Origin: Micromonospora sp. KC723
Lineage (GTDB): Bacteria > Actinomycetota > Actinomycetes > Mycobacteriales > Micromonosporaceae
Direction: 5' to 3'
Assembly: GCF_004348595.1 (NCBI RefSeq)
Contig: NZ_SMKD01000006.1
Coordinates: 20,466 to 84,465, forward strand
DNA length: 64,000 nt
Shown here: positions 8,673-17,450 of the stretch, piece by piece
Position numbering within the stretch: the stretch's first letter is position 1
Layout of the letters: every line of letters begins with the position of its first letter
Notes under the pieces: generated by a model
What the model was told of the DNA's origin: nothing
Databases searched by the model: none
Seen by the model: only the letters and a program-made list of their open reading frames with translations
Position numbers and translations under genes: made by a program

Positions 8673-9719
8673 ATGCGGCGCAGAACTCTGCTCGGTGCTG
8701 GCGTGGCGGTGACCGCCGGCGTGCTGGGCGCGCATCGGCCCGCGTACGCCTGGCCTGGGCCGTACCTCACCGTCGCCGCCGACGGCACTGGCGACGTCAC
8801 CGACATCCAGGCCGCCGTCGATGCCGTCCCGGCCGGCAACCCGGGCCCGTTCACCATCAAGATCCGCCCGGGGGTCTACCGGGGCCGGGTGGTGGTGCCC
8901 GCCGACAAGCCGTACGTCGTGCTGCGTGGCCAGGGTGACGACCCGTCGGCCGTGGTGATCGCCGACGACCGGGCCAACGGCACGCCCCGGCCCGACGGCG
9001 GCACCTGGGGCACCTCCGGCAGCGCCTCGGTGACGATCTCCGGGGCGGGGTTCGCCGCCCGCAACCTCACCTTCGCCAACCTGTTCGACGAGGCCGCCCA
9101 CCCGGAGATCACCAACCGGCAGGCGGTCGCCGTGCTCACCCGCGCCGACCGGCTCGTCTTCGACAACGTCCGGTTCCTCGGCAACCAGGACACCCTCTAC
9201 GTCAACACCCCGGACGTCACCGTCGCCAGCCGGGCGTACTTCCGCAAGTGCTACATCGAGGGGGACGTCGACTTCGTCTTCGGCCGGGGCACCGCCGTCT
9301 TCGACCGCTGCGAGCTCCGGTCGCTCAGTCGCGGCTCGACCACCAACAACGGGTACGTCACCGCGGCCAGCACCGACCAGGCGGTGCCGTACGGGTTCCT
9401 GGTCTGGCGCAGCCGGCTCACCGGCACCGCCGCGGCGGGCACGGTCTCGCTCGGCCGCCCGTGGCACCCGGGCAACGATCCCGCCGCGCGCCCCTCCACG
9501 GTGATCCGCGACTCCTGGCTCGGCCCGCACGTGCGTGCCACCCCGTGGAGCGACTTCGGCACCTGGTCCTGGCGGGACGCCCGCTACGCCGAGTACGCCA
9601 ACCGGGGTCCGGGTGCCGGCCTCGGCCCGGACCGCCCGCAGTTGACCGCGCAGGAGGCCGACCGGCTCACCCCCGGCACCTGGCTGGCCGGAGCGGATGG
9701 CTGGAACCCGCTGCGGTGA
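8673..9719 (+). CDS. Secreted pectinesterase (CE8)
   Basis: A 348-residue carbohydrate esterase that demethylates pectin outside the cell. The N terminus MRRRTLLGAGVAVTAGVLGA has a twin-arginine look, so Tat export is likely. The right-handed beta-helix carries the catalytic Asp in GNQDTLY (170-176), the second catalytic Asp in GDVDFVFG (197-204) and the substrate Arg in LGRPW (259-263). ATG at 8673 was chosen because GGAGGTGG at 8663-8670 is an excellent ribosome binding site; an upstream GTG at 8631 would bury the signal peptide. It sits between thrS and the HIT gene, where mycobacteria have nothing, which suggests a lineage-specific insertion fitting a plant-debris lifestyle. Confidence 0.93.
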   Translation: MRRRTLLGAGVAVTAGVLGAHRPAYAWPGPYLTVAADGTGDVTDIQAAVDAVPAGNPGPFTIKIRPGVYRGRVVVPADKPYVVLRGQGDDPSAVVIADDRANGTPRPDGGTWGTSGSASVTISGAGFAARNLTFANLFDEAAHPEITNRQAVAVLTRADRLVFDNVRFLGNQDTLYVNTPDVTVASRAYFRKCYIEGDVDFVFGRGTAVFDRCELRSLSRGSTTNNGYVTAASTDQAVPYGFLVWRSRLTGTAAAGTVSLGRPWHPGNDPAARPSTVIRDSWLGPHVRATPWSDFGTWSWRDARYAEYANRGPGAGLGPDRPQLTAQEADRLTPGTWLAGADGWNPLR

Positions 9720-9722
9720 CCG

Positions 9723-9728
9723 TAGGAT
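9723..9728 (+). promoter_or_regulatory. -10 element for a probably leaderless HIT mRNA
   Basis: TAGGAT at 9723-9728 is six bases before the GTG start at 9735. That spacing puts the transcription start at or next to the start codon, and no Shine-Dalgarno sequence is present. No clear -35. Confidence 0.45.
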
Positions 9729-9734
9729 CGGCGT

Positions 9735-10304
9735 GTGACTGGGGCGGCGCGGCACTCTGACGACGGCGGAGGCACCACCGGAGACGCCGGCCTGGCGGAC
9801 GGGTTGGAGCGGCTCTGGACGCCCCACCGGATGACCTACATCTCCGGTGAGGGCCGCCCCGAGGGTGGCTACGAGAAGCCTGCCGGCTGTCCGTTCTGTC
9901 TCGCTCCCGGCCTGCCCGCCGACCAGAGCCTCGTCGTCGCGCGGGGCAGGCACGTCTTCGCCTTGCTCAACCTCTACCCGTACAACCCGGGTCACCTGCT
10001 CGTCTGCCCGTACCGGCACGTCGCCGACTACCCCGACCTGGACGCGGAGGAGACCGGTGAACTGGCGGTGTTCACCCAGACGGCGATGCGGATGATCCGG
10101 AAGGTGAGCAACGCGCACGGCTTCAACCTGGGCATGAACCAGGGCGGTGTGGCTGGTGCCGGCATCGCCGCGCACCTGCACCAGCACGTGGTGCCGCGCT
10201 GGGGCGGCGACGCCAACTTCATGCCGGTGATCGGCCGGACGAAGGTACTGCCGCAACTGCTCACCGACACCCGGGATCTCTTCGCCGAGGCCTGGCCCGC
10301 CTGA
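9735..10304 (+). CDS. HIT family hydrolase (Ap4A phosphorylase-like)
   Basis: A 189-residue histidine-triad nucleotide hydrolase or phosphorylase. The catalytic triad is HLHQHVVPRW near residues 147-156. A CPFC pair near residues 52-55 probably binds zinc, as in the mycobacterial homologue (Rv2613c type) that cleaves diadenosine tetraphosphate. The conserved place after thrS and before the PI-phosphate synthase supports orthology, although several genes now lie between. Translation starts at GTG 9735, probably on a leaderless transcript. Confidence 0.92.
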   Translation: MTGAARHSDDGGGTTGDAGLADGLERLWTPHRMTYISGEGRPEGGYEKPAGCPFCLAPGLPADQSLVVARGRHVFALLNLYPYNPGHLLVCPYRHVADYPDLDAEETGELAVFTQTAMRMIRKVSNAHGFNLGMNQGGVAGAGIAAHLHQHVVPRWGGDANFMPVIGRTKVLPQLLTDTRDLFAEAWPA

Positions 10305-10406
10305 CCGCGACCGGTCCACCGCTGCCACCGGATTCGCGCCGGCCGCCCGTGACCGCCGGACCTGTGGGCCGGCCCTACCCTCGGTCTGGGCCGGAGCGCG
10401 ACACCT

Positions 10407-10412
10407 TACGAT
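10407..10412 (+). promoter_or_regulatory. -10 element for a probably leaderless transcript
   Basis: TACGAT at 10407-10412 is seven bases upstream of ATG 10420 and no ribosome binding site is present, which fits leaderless initiation. Confidence 0.45.
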
Positions 10413-10419
10413 CTTGGGT

Positions 10420-11052
10420 ATGGCTCTGTTGCATCACGCGGAACTGCGTCCCGGCAAACTCGAACTCCTGGCGGCCTGGTTGCCCGGGCAGGCCTGGTTC
10501 GGTGGGGGGCCGGCGGTCGAGGTGGCCCGCGTGGCGGCGTACCGGTTCGACGACCCGGCGGGCGCGGTCGGCGTCGAGACGCTGCTGGTCCGGGTCGCTG
10601 ACGGGCCGGTGTACCAGGTGCCGCTCACCTATCGGGGTGCGCCGCTGGCTGGTGCCGACGACCGGCTCGTCGGTACCACCCAGCACTCCGTGCTCGGCCC
10701 GCGCTGGGCGTACGACGCCTGCGGCGACCCGGTCTACGCGGCGGCCCTGACCGCCGCGATCCTCGGCGGCGCCGCGCAGGCGCAGGAGTTCTTCGAGGTC
10801 GACGGGGTGCGGGAGTACCGCGCGCCGAGCATGGAGATCACCAGCAACGCCGCCGACCGGACGGACCCGCCCGCCGTGGCCGGGCCGCTGCGGGTGGTGG
10901 ACGGCGACCCGACGCTGATCGTCACCGACGCCGTCGAACTGGCCGTCGTCCGCCGGCTCGGCACCGGTACGGTGCGGGCGGGCGCCGCGTTGAGCGGCAC
11001 CTGGCCGGGGCAGCCGACGCCGGTGCCGCTGGCGTACGCCGTCCCACGCTGA
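10420..11052 (+). CDS. Maltokinase N-terminal cap-like protein
   Basis: A 210-residue soluble protein. It looks like the stand-alone version of the N-terminal cap of maltokinases: start MALLHHAELRPGKLELLAAWLPGQAWF, then VETLLVRVADGPVYQVPLTYRGAPL and LIGTTQHSVLG-type text (here LVGTTQHSVLGPRWAYD), followed by a YAAALTAAILGGAA segment and a C-terminal VVDGDPTLIVTD strand. No kinase domain follows, so catalytic activity is doubtful. Function is unknown; a role in binding sugars or a partner enzyme is speculation. No glycogen or trehalose gene is adjacent. Confidence 0.7.
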   Translation: MALLHHAELRPGKLELLAAWLPGQAWFGGGPAVEVARVAAYRFDDPAGAVGVETLLVRVADGPVYQVPLTYRGAPLAGADDRLVGTTQHSVLGPRWAYDACGDPVYAAALTAAILGGAAQAQEFFEVDGVREYRAPSMEITSNAADRTDPPAVAGPLRVVDGDPTLIVTDAVELAVVRRLGTGTVRAGAALSGTWPGQPTPVPLAYAVPR

Positions 11053-11182
11053 TCCCGGGCCGGACCCGAACCGCCGGTGCTAGACCGGATCGTCCGCTCT
11101 TCCGCTCACTGTCGCATATAGCCGGTAGTACGCTCGGTGACGTTCTTGCCCCTGCCGGTCCGGAAGATGGCAGGATGCGGCG

Positions 11183-12241
11183 GTGGCAGTTGCGACGCGG
11201 ACGTTGGGCCGCAGCGGCATCGAGGTCAGCGCGCTCGGCATGGGATGTTGGGCGATCGGCGGCCCCTGGGCGGAGGGCGCCCGCCCGTTGGGCTGGGGCC
11301 GGGTCGACGACGAGGAGTCGGTGCGGGCGGTCCGCCGCGCCCTCGACCTCGGGGTGACCTTCTTCGACACCGCCGACACGTACGGGGCCGGACACGGCGA
11401 GCGGATCCTCGGTTCGGCGCTGGCCGGCCGGCGCGACGAGGCGGTGATCGCCACGAAGTGGGGGTATACCTTCGACGAGCGGAGCCGGCAGGCCACCGGC
11501 GAGGACGCCTCACCGGCGTACCTGCGCCGGGCGGTGGTCGACTCGCTGCGCCGGTTGGACACCGACCGGATCGACCTGTACCAGCTGCACCTGGGTGATC
11601 TTCCGCTGGTTCGGGCGGAGGCGCTGGTCGGCACGTGTGAGGAGCTGGTGGCCGACGGGCTGATCCGGTCGTACGGCTGGAGCACCGACCGGGCCGACCG
11701 GGTCGGCGCGTTCGCCGAGGCGGCGCCGCGCGCCACCGCCGTGCAGCACAGCCTGTCGGTGCTCCGGGACACCCCGACGATGCTGGCGGTCTGCGACAAG
11801 CACGACCTGGCCAGCGTCAACCGGGGCCCGCTCGGCATGGGGCTGCTGACCGGCAAGTACACCACCGAGTCGACGCTGCCCCGCGACGACGTGCGTGGCC
11901 ACGCACCGACCTGGCTGGAGTGGTTCCGGGGCGGCCGGCCGGCGCCGGAGTGGCTGCGCCGGGTCCGGGCGGTACGCGGCGCGCTCACCGCCGACGGCCG
12001 GACCCTGACCCAGGGAGCGTTGGGCTGGCTCTGGGCGCGCAGCGCCCGGACCGTGCCGATCCCCGGCTGCCGAACCGTCGCGCAGGTCGAGGAGAACGCC
12101 GCCGCGTTGCGTCTCGGCCCGCTCGGCCCGGACCACTTCGCCGAGGTGGAGCGGCAGCTCGCGGGATTGCGGGCCGCCGCCCTGCGGGACGCCGACCGCC
12201 CGTACTGGCCGATGCCCCCGGTCCCCGCCGCCCGCCCCTGA
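11183..12241 (+). CDS. Aldo/keto reductase
   Basis: A complete 352-residue NAD(P)H-dependent aldo/keto reductase. The catalytic tetrad is visible as Asp and Tyr in FFDTADTYGAGHGE, Lys in ATKWGY and His in YQLHLGD. The NADP-binding C-terminal part has PIPGCRTVAQVEENAAAL. Translation probably starts at GTG 11183 (MAVATRTLGRSGIEVSALG). It faces the EF-G-like gene, whose stop lies 58 bp away. Substrate unknown. Confidence 0.92.
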   Translation: MAVATRTLGRSGIEVSALGMGCWAIGGPWAEGARPLGWGRVDDEESVRAVRRALDLGVTFFDTADTYGAGHGERILGSALAGRRDEAVIATKWGYTFDERSRQATGEDASPAYLRRAVVDSLRRLDTDRIDLYQLHLGDLPLVRAEALVGTCEELVADGLIRSYGWSTDRADRVGAFAEAAPRATAVQHSLSVLRDTPTMLAVCDKHDLASVNRGPLGMGLLTGKYTTESTLPRDDVRGHAPTWLEWFRGGRPAPEWLRRVRAVRGALTADGRTLTQGALGWLWARSARTVPIPGCRTVAQVEENAAALRLGPLGPDHFAEVERQLAGLRAAALRDADRPYWPMPPVPAARP

Positions 12242-12299
12242 GTTCGCCGCGCCCGCGCCGGGTCGTCGCCGCGCCCGCGTGACGTCGGCCGGTCGCCGG

Positions 12300-14462
12300 T
12301 CAGGGACGGGTGCCGGATTCCTTGCGGACCTGCTCGACCAGGTGGGCGGGCATCGGCTCGTACCGCGCGAAGGCCCGGCGGAAGGTGCCGGTGCCGGAGG
12401 TGAGCGAGCGCAGCTCGATGGCGTAGCGGAGCAGCTCGGTGGCGGGCGCCTCGGCGCGGATCAGGGTCCGACCCTCGGCGTCCGGGTCCGGTTCGGTGCC
12501 GAGCACCCGGCCGCGCCGGCCGGACAGGTCGCCCATCACCGCGCCGACCGAGCCGTCGGGTACCCGGACGACGACCTCGTCCACCGGCTCCAGCAGCGTC
12601 GGCTGCCCCTTCTCGGCGGCGTCGCGCAGGGCCAGCGCGCCCGCGGTCTGGAAGGCCGCGTCGGAGGAGTCGACGCTGTGTGCCTTGCCGTCGACGAGGG
12701 TCACCCGCAGGTCCACCACCGGGTGGCCGGCGACCAGGCCGCGTTCCACCTGCGCCCGGACGCCCTTCTCCACCGAGGGGATGTACTGGTGGGGGACGGC
12801 CCCGCCGACCACCCGGTCGACGAACTCGAAGCCGGCGCCGCGCGGCAGCGGCGTCACCTCGATGTCGCAGACGGCGTACTGGCCGTGGCCGCCCGACTGT
12901 TTGACATGCCGGCCGTGCCCGGTGGCGGCCACGGTGAACGTCTCGCGCAGCGGCACCCGCACCGGTTCGGTGTCCAGCTCCACCCCGCCGGTGCGCAACC
13001 GGTCCAGCACGACGTCGGCGTGCGCCTCGCCCATGCACCAGAGCACCAGCTGGTGGGTCTCCGGGTTGCGTTCGAGACGCAGGGTGGGGTCACCGGCCAC
13101 CAGCCGGCCCAGGTTGCGGGCCAGCGCGTCCTCGTCGGCCCGGCTGCGCGCCACGACCGCCACCGGCAGCAGCGGCTCGGGCATCTCCCACGGGGCGACC
13201 AGCAGCGGGTCGTCCTTGGCGGAGACGGTGTCGCCGGTCTCCGCGCTGCCCGACTTGGTGATCGCGCAGATGTCCCCCGCGACGGCCACCGGGACCTCCC
13301 GCAGCGTCGCCCCCAACGGGCTGTAGACGTGCCCGACCCGCTCATCGACGTCGTGGTCGGGGTGTCCCCGCTCGGCCATGCCGTGCCCCGAGACGTGCAC
13401 CACCTGGTCGGGGCGGAGCGTGCCGGAGAAGACCCGGACCAGGGAGACCCGGCCGACGTGCCGGTCGACGGTGGTCTTGACCACCTCGGCGACCAGCGGG
13501 CCGTCCGGGTCGCACGCCAACGGCGGACGGGGGGAGCCGTCGACGCCGGTGACCGGCGGCAGCTCGTGCTCCAGCGGCGACGGGAAGGCGGCGACCAGGC
13601 CGTCGAGCAGCACGTCGAGGCCGACGCCGGTCGCGGCGCAGACCGGCACCACCGGATAGAAGTGGCCCCGGGCGACGGCCTTCTCCAGGTCGGTGACCAG
13701 CACCCCGGTGTCGATCTCCTCGCCGTCGAGGTAGCGGTCCATGAGGGTCTCGTCCTCGCTCTCGGCGATGATCCCCTCGATCAGCTCGTTGCGGGCCTCC
13801 ACGATGGCCGGCAGGTGCTCCGGGTCCGGCTCGCGGATCGCGGCGGGCAGGCCCGCCGAGTAGTCGAAGACCCGCCGGGTGACCAGCCCCATCAGGCCGG
13901 CCACCGACTCGCCGTCGTCACCCAGCATCGGCAGGTACAGCGGCAGCACGTTGTCACCGAAGACCCGCTGGCACAGCGCCACCACCTCGTCGAAGTCGGC
14001 GCGGGGGTGGTCCAGCCGGGAGACCGCCACGGCACGCGGCATGTCGACCGCCCCGCACTCCTCCCACAGGGCGGCGGTGGCCAGGTCCATGCCGTCGACG
14101 GCGGAGACCACGAAGAGCGCGGCGTCGGCGGCGCGCAGGCCGGCGCGCAGCTCGCCGACGAAGTCGCCGTAACCGGGGGTGTCCAGAAGATTGACCTTCA
14201 CCCCGGAGTGCACCAGTGGGGCGCAGGCCAGGCTCACCGAGCGCTGCTGGCGTACCGCCGCGGGGTCGTGGTCGCAGACCGTCGTGCCGTCGGTGACCGT
14301 GCCGGCGCGGGCGATCGTGCCGCTGGCCGCCAGCAGCGCCTCGACCAGGGTCGTCTTGCCGGCACCGGAGTGCCCCACGAGGACCACGTTGCGAACCCTG
14401 CCGGGCTCGGTCACCACCGGCGCGCCGCCGGTGACACCCTTCTCCTGGTTCTTCTGCGCCAT
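12300..14462 (-). CDS. Elongation factor G-like protein (EF-G2 type)
   Basis: A 720-residue translation GTPase paralogue. The P loop GHSGAGKTT is at residues 30-38 and DTPG at 94-97. The position of the usual NKxD guanine-specificity box reads SRLD at 148-151, typical of the EF-G2 group and different from true EF-G. Domains II to V follow, with HVSGHG, VSFRE-like VPLRETFTV and the C-terminal LRSLTSGTGTFRRAF. In mycobacteria the EF-G2 paralogue lacks normal translocase activity; its role is unclear. Here it sits between the AKR and PI-phosphate synthase genes, on the opposite strand. ATG 14462-14460 has an AGGGAGG box upstream. Confidence 0.9.
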   Translation of the reverse strand: MAQKNQEKGVTGGAPVVTEPGRVRNVVLVGHSGAGKTTLVEALLAASGTIARAGTVTDGTTVCDHDPAAVRQQRSVSLACAPLVHSGVKVNLLDTPGYGDFVGELRAGLRAADAALFVVSAVDGMDLATAALWEECGAVDMPRAVAVSRLDHPRADFDEVVALCQRVFGDNVLPLYLPMLGDDGESVAGLMGLVTRRVFDYSAGLPAAIREPDPEHLPAIVEARNELIEGIIAESEDETLMDRYLDGEEIDTGVLVTDLEKAVARGHFYPVVPVCAATGVGLDVLLDGLVAAFPSPLEHELPPVTGVDGSPRPPLACDPDGPLVAEVVKTTVDRHVGRVSLVRVFSGTLRPDQVVHVSGHGMAERGHPDHDVDERVGHVYSPLGATLREVPVAVAGDICAITKSGSAETGDTVSAKDDPLLVAPWEMPEPLLPVAVVARSRADEDALARNLGRLVAGDPTLRLERNPETHQLVLWCMGEAHADVVLDRLRTGGVELDTEPVRVPLRETFTVAATGHGRHVKQSGGHGQYAVCDIEVTPLPRGAGFEFVDRVVGGAVPHQYIPSVEKGVRAQVERGLVAGHPVVDLRVTLVDGKAHSVDSSDAAFQTAGALALRDAAEKGQPTLLEPVDEVVVRVPDGSVGAVMGDLSGRRGRVLGTEPDPDAEGRTLIRAEAPATELLRYAIELRSLTSGTGTFRRAFARYEPMPAHLVEQVRKESGTRP

Positions 14463-14712
14463 CGCGGCGCACCTCCCTCACGGTGGTTGGTGGCGACCGC
14501 CGCGCACGACGGGAAACGGACCCGGGGTGGGTGCCGCGGCGATATCCTCCGGTGCTCTGCTGGACCACGGGTCTGAGCCGGTGCGGTCGGTGAGTTGGCT
14601 CACCTTCCCACCCGATCTCACACCCGTCGCCCACCCGGCACAAGCCTGCGCCACGCGGGTCGGACGACCGGCCGTATCGCCGCCCGCTGCCGGCCGTTAT
14701 CGTGGGATCGCC

Positions 14713-15333
14713 ATGGCGAAGATCTTCCAAGTGACGGCCCGCGCGGGGATGACCCGAGTCGTGGAGCCGGTCGCGCGCGGGCTGCTCCGCGCCGGTGTGT
14801 CCCCCAACGTGGTCACCGTGGCCGGCACCGTCGGCGTGCTCGTCGGCGCGCTCGGTCTCGGCGCGCGGGGCGAGCTGGTCGCCGGTGCCCTGATCGTCAC
14901 GGTCTTCGCGCTCACCGACCTGCTCGACGGGACGATGGCCCGGATGAGCGGCGGTTCCACCCGCTTCGGCGCGTTCCTGGACTCGTCGATGGACCGCATC
15001 GCCGACAGCGCCGTGTTCGGCGCGGTCGCGTACTGGCTGGCCACCGAGGGCGACCACTCGGGGGTGGCCGCCGCGCTGCTCTGCCTGGCCGCCGGTGGTC
15101 TGGTCTCCTACGTCAAGGCCCGCGCCGAAGGCCTCGGCATGACATGCGACGTGGGCATCGCCGAGCGCACCGAACGGCTGCTCATCGTCGGGGTGGGCGG
15201 CCTGCTCACCGGCCTCGGCGTCGACTGGGCCCTGGAGGTCGCGCTCTGGCTGCTCGCCGCGGTCTCGCTCTTCACGGTCGGCCAGCGGATGGTCCACGTG
15301 TACCGGCAGGCCCAGCGGGTCGGCCAGGAGTGA
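14713..15333 (+). CDS. pgsA: Phosphatidylinositol phosphate synthase (CDP-alcohol phosphotransferase)
   Basis: A 206-residue membrane enzyme that joins CDP-diacylglycerol to inositol 1-phosphate, the first step to phosphatidylinositol and PIMs. The full CDP-alcohol signature D-x2-DG-x2-AR-x8-G-x3-D-x3-D is met by Asp69, Asp72-Gly73, Ala76-Arg77, Gly86, Asp90 and Asp94. About six hydrophobic segments are visible. The symbol pgsA follows mycobacterial usage (pgsA1); the context with PatA and PimA argues for inositol phosphate rather than glycerol phosphate as the acceptor. The TGA overlaps the GTG start of the acyltransferase gene. A TATCGT hexamer at 14698-14703 could serve as a -10 with an almost leaderless start. 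Confidence 0.92.
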   Translation: MAKIFQVTARAGMTRVVEPVARGLLRAGVSPNVVTVAGTVGVLVGALGLGARGELVAGALIVTVFALTDLLDGTMARMSGGSTRFGAFLDSSMDRIADSAVFGAVAYWLATEGDHSGVAAALLCLAAGGLVSYVKARAEGLGMTCDVGIAERTERLLIVGVGGLLTGLGVDWALEVALWLLAAVSLFTVGQRMVHVYRQAQRVGQE

Positions 15334-16277
15334 ACCTCACCGAGCTCGGCTACGTCACCGGCTGGCGCCTGGTCCGCGCGCTGCCCCGGTCCGTCGTGGC
15401 CGCGATGTTCCGGGCGGGCGCCGACCGGGCCTACCGCGCCGGCGGCCCGGGTACGGCCCGACTGCGCGCCAACCTGCGCCGGGTGGTCGGCCCGGAACTG
15501 CCCGAGGCCGAGCTGGACGACCTGGTCCGGCGTGCCCTGCGCTCGTACGCCCGGTACTGGATGGAGGCGTTCCGGCTGCCCGCGTTGAGCCGCGACGAGA
15601 TCCTCGCCGGGTTCCGGTTGGATCCGGAGGGCGCCGGCCGGCTCGCCGACGACGTGGCCACCGGGCGGGGCGCGGTGGTGGCGTTGCCGCACGCCGGCAA
15701 CTGGGACGCGGCCGGCGCCTGGGTGGCCGCCACCGGCTGGCCGATCACCACCGTCGCCGAGCGGCTGCGGCCCGAGGGCCTCTACGAGCGGTTCCTCGCC
15801 TTCCGGCAGGGGCTGGGCATGGAGATCCTGCCCACCAGCGGCGGTGCGCGTCCCGCCTTCGACGTGCTGGTGGACCGGCTGCGCGCCGGCACGGTGGTGC
15901 CGCTGCTGGCCGACCGGGACCTCTCGGCCCGCGGCGTCGAGGTCGACTTCTTCGGCGCGCGGACCAGGATGCCGGCCGGCCCGGCGCTGCTGGCCATCCG
16001 CACCGGCGCCCCGCTCTACGTCGCCTCGATGTGGTACGAGCCGGACGCCGCGTGTGCCTCGATCGAGGGCCCGCTGCCGCTGCCCGACCCGGACTCCGCG
16101 CCGCTGGACGAGCGGGCCCGCGCGCTGACCCAGCGGATTGCCGAGAGTCTGGCGGCGGGTATCGCCCGGCATCCGGAAGACTGGCACATGTTGCAGCGGA
16201 TGTGGCTGGACCAGCGGGGCACGGGCGGCGACACGTCGCGGCCCGCCCGGCCACCGGACAGGTCTGAGAGGCGTTGA
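15330..16277 (+). CDS. Phosphatidylinositol mannoside acyltransferase (PatA-like)
   Basis: A 315-residue lysophospholipid-acyltransferase-type protein, expected to acylate the 2-mannose of PIM1 or PIM2 at the inner face of the membrane. The catalytic HxxxxD is HAGNWD at residues 121-126, followed by VVPLLADRDLSARGVEVDFFG, a family-specific segment. The GTG start at 15330 overlaps the synthase stop by four bases and the next gene, pimA, starts three bases after its stop, so this is one operon. Family members from mycobacteria (Rv2611c type) are of similar length. Confidence 0.92.
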   Translation: MNLTELGYVTGWRLVRALPRSVVAAMFRAGADRAYRAGGPGTARLRANLRRVVGPELPEAELDDLVRRALRSYARYWMEAFRLPALSRDEILAGFRLDPEGAGRLADDVATGRGAVVALPHAGNWDAAGAWVAATGWPITTVAERLRPEGLYERFLAFRQGLGMEILPTSGGARPAFDVLVDRLRAGTVVPLLADRDLSARGVEVDFFGARTRMPAGPALLAIRTGAPLYVASMWYEPDAACASIEGPLPLPDPDSAPLDERARALTQRIAESLAAGIARHPEDWHMLQRMWLDQRGTGGDTSRPARPPDRSERR

Positions 16278-16280
16278 CGC

Positions 16281-17450
16281 GTGCGGATCGGCATCGTGTG
16301 CCCGTACTCCTTCGACGTCCCCGGCGGGGTGCAGAACCATGTCATGGATCTCGCCGAGGCACTGATCGGGCTCGGCCACGAGGTGAGTGTGCTCGCGCCG
16401 GCCGACGAGGACTCCCCGCTGCCGCCGTACGTGGTGTCGGCGGGACGGGCGGTGCCGCTGCCGTACAACGGCTCGGTGGCCCGGATCGCCTTCGGTCCGG
16501 TCTCCACCGCCCGGGTACGCCGGTGGATCATCCGGGGCGACTTCGACGTGCTGCACGTGCACGAGCCGTTGACGCTGAGCCTGTCGATGCTCGCCGTGCT
16601 CTCCGCCCGGGGCCCGGTGGTGGCGACCTTCCACACCGCGATGACCCGGTCCCGGGTGCTGGCCGCCGCGCAGGGTGTCCTACAGATCGTGCTGGAGCGG
16701 ATCACCGCCCGGATCGCGGTCAGCGCGCTGGCCCGCAAGGTGCAGGTCGAGCACATGGACGGCGGCGCGGTGGAGATCCCGAACGGGGTGGCCGTGACCA
16801 AGTTCGCCGGGGTGGAGCCGTTGCCGGGCTGGCCGGGGGAGTGCGCGCCGGGCAGCGGCGGCACCATCGGTTTCCTCGGCCGGTTCACCGAGGCCCGCAA
16901 GGGTTTCCCGATCCTGCGGGACGCGTTCGTCGCGCTGGCGCCGCACCGGCCGGGGCTGCGCCTGCTGGTGGCCGGCCCGGGCGAGCCCGACGACCTGTTC
17001 GGCCGGTTCCCGGCCGAGCTGCGCGACCGGGTCACCTTCCTCGGCATGGTCTCCGAGGCCGACAAGGCCAGGATGCTGCGCAGTCTGCACCTCTACGTCG
17101 CCCCGAACACCGGCGGGGAGTCCTTCGGGATGATCCTCACCGAGGCCCTGGCGGCGGGCACCACCGTGGTCGCCAGCGACCTTGACGCGTTCCGCCGGGT
17201 GCTGGACGGGGGGCGGGCCGGCCGGCTCTTCACGACGGGGGATCCGGTGACGCTGCGGGACGCCCTGGTCGAGCTGCTCGACGACGCCGACCAGCGGGCG
17301 GCGCTGACCGCCTGCGGGGACCAGGTGGTCGCCCACTACGACTGGCCGGTGGTCGCCCGCCGGGTCCTGGAGGTGTACGCCGCCGCCATCGAGGCCACCG
17401 ACGGCCGGGTCATCGACCAGGAGTGGGCCGGACTGGGCGGGCCGGTGTGA
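16281..17450 (+). CDS. pimA: Phosphatidylinositol mannosyltransferase PimA (GT4)
   Basis: A 389-residue GT-B glycosyltransferase that transfers mannose from GDP-mannose to phosphatidylinositol. The N-terminal Gly-rich loop is FDVPGGVQNHV; the acceptor side has VLHVHEPLTLS and FHTAMTRS. The retaining GT4 signature E-x7-E lies at about Glu279 and Glu287 within GGESFGMILTEAL. GTG at 16281 follows GAGAGG at 16267-16272. The stop overlaps the GTG of the next membrane gene. Position between patA and the membrane gene matches mycobacterial order. Confidence 0.95.
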   Translation: MRIGIVCPYSFDVPGGVQNHVMDLAEALIGLGHEVSVLAPADEDSPLPPYVVSAGRAVPLPYNGSVARIAFGPVSTARVRRWIIRGDFDVLHVHEPLTLSLSMLAVLSARGPVVATFHTAMTRSRVLAAAQGVLQIVLERITARIAVSALARKVQVEHMDGGAVEIPNGVAVTKFAGVEPLPGWPGECAPGSGGTIGFLGRFTEARKGFPILRDAFVALAPHRPGLRLLVAGPGEPDDLFGRFPAELRDRVTFLGMVSEADKARMLRSLHLYVAPNTGGESFGMILTEALAAGTTVVASDLDAFRRVLDGGRAGRLFTTGDPVTLRDALVELLDDADQRAALTACGDQVVAHYDWPVVARRVLEVYAAAIEATDGRVIDQEWAGLGGPV

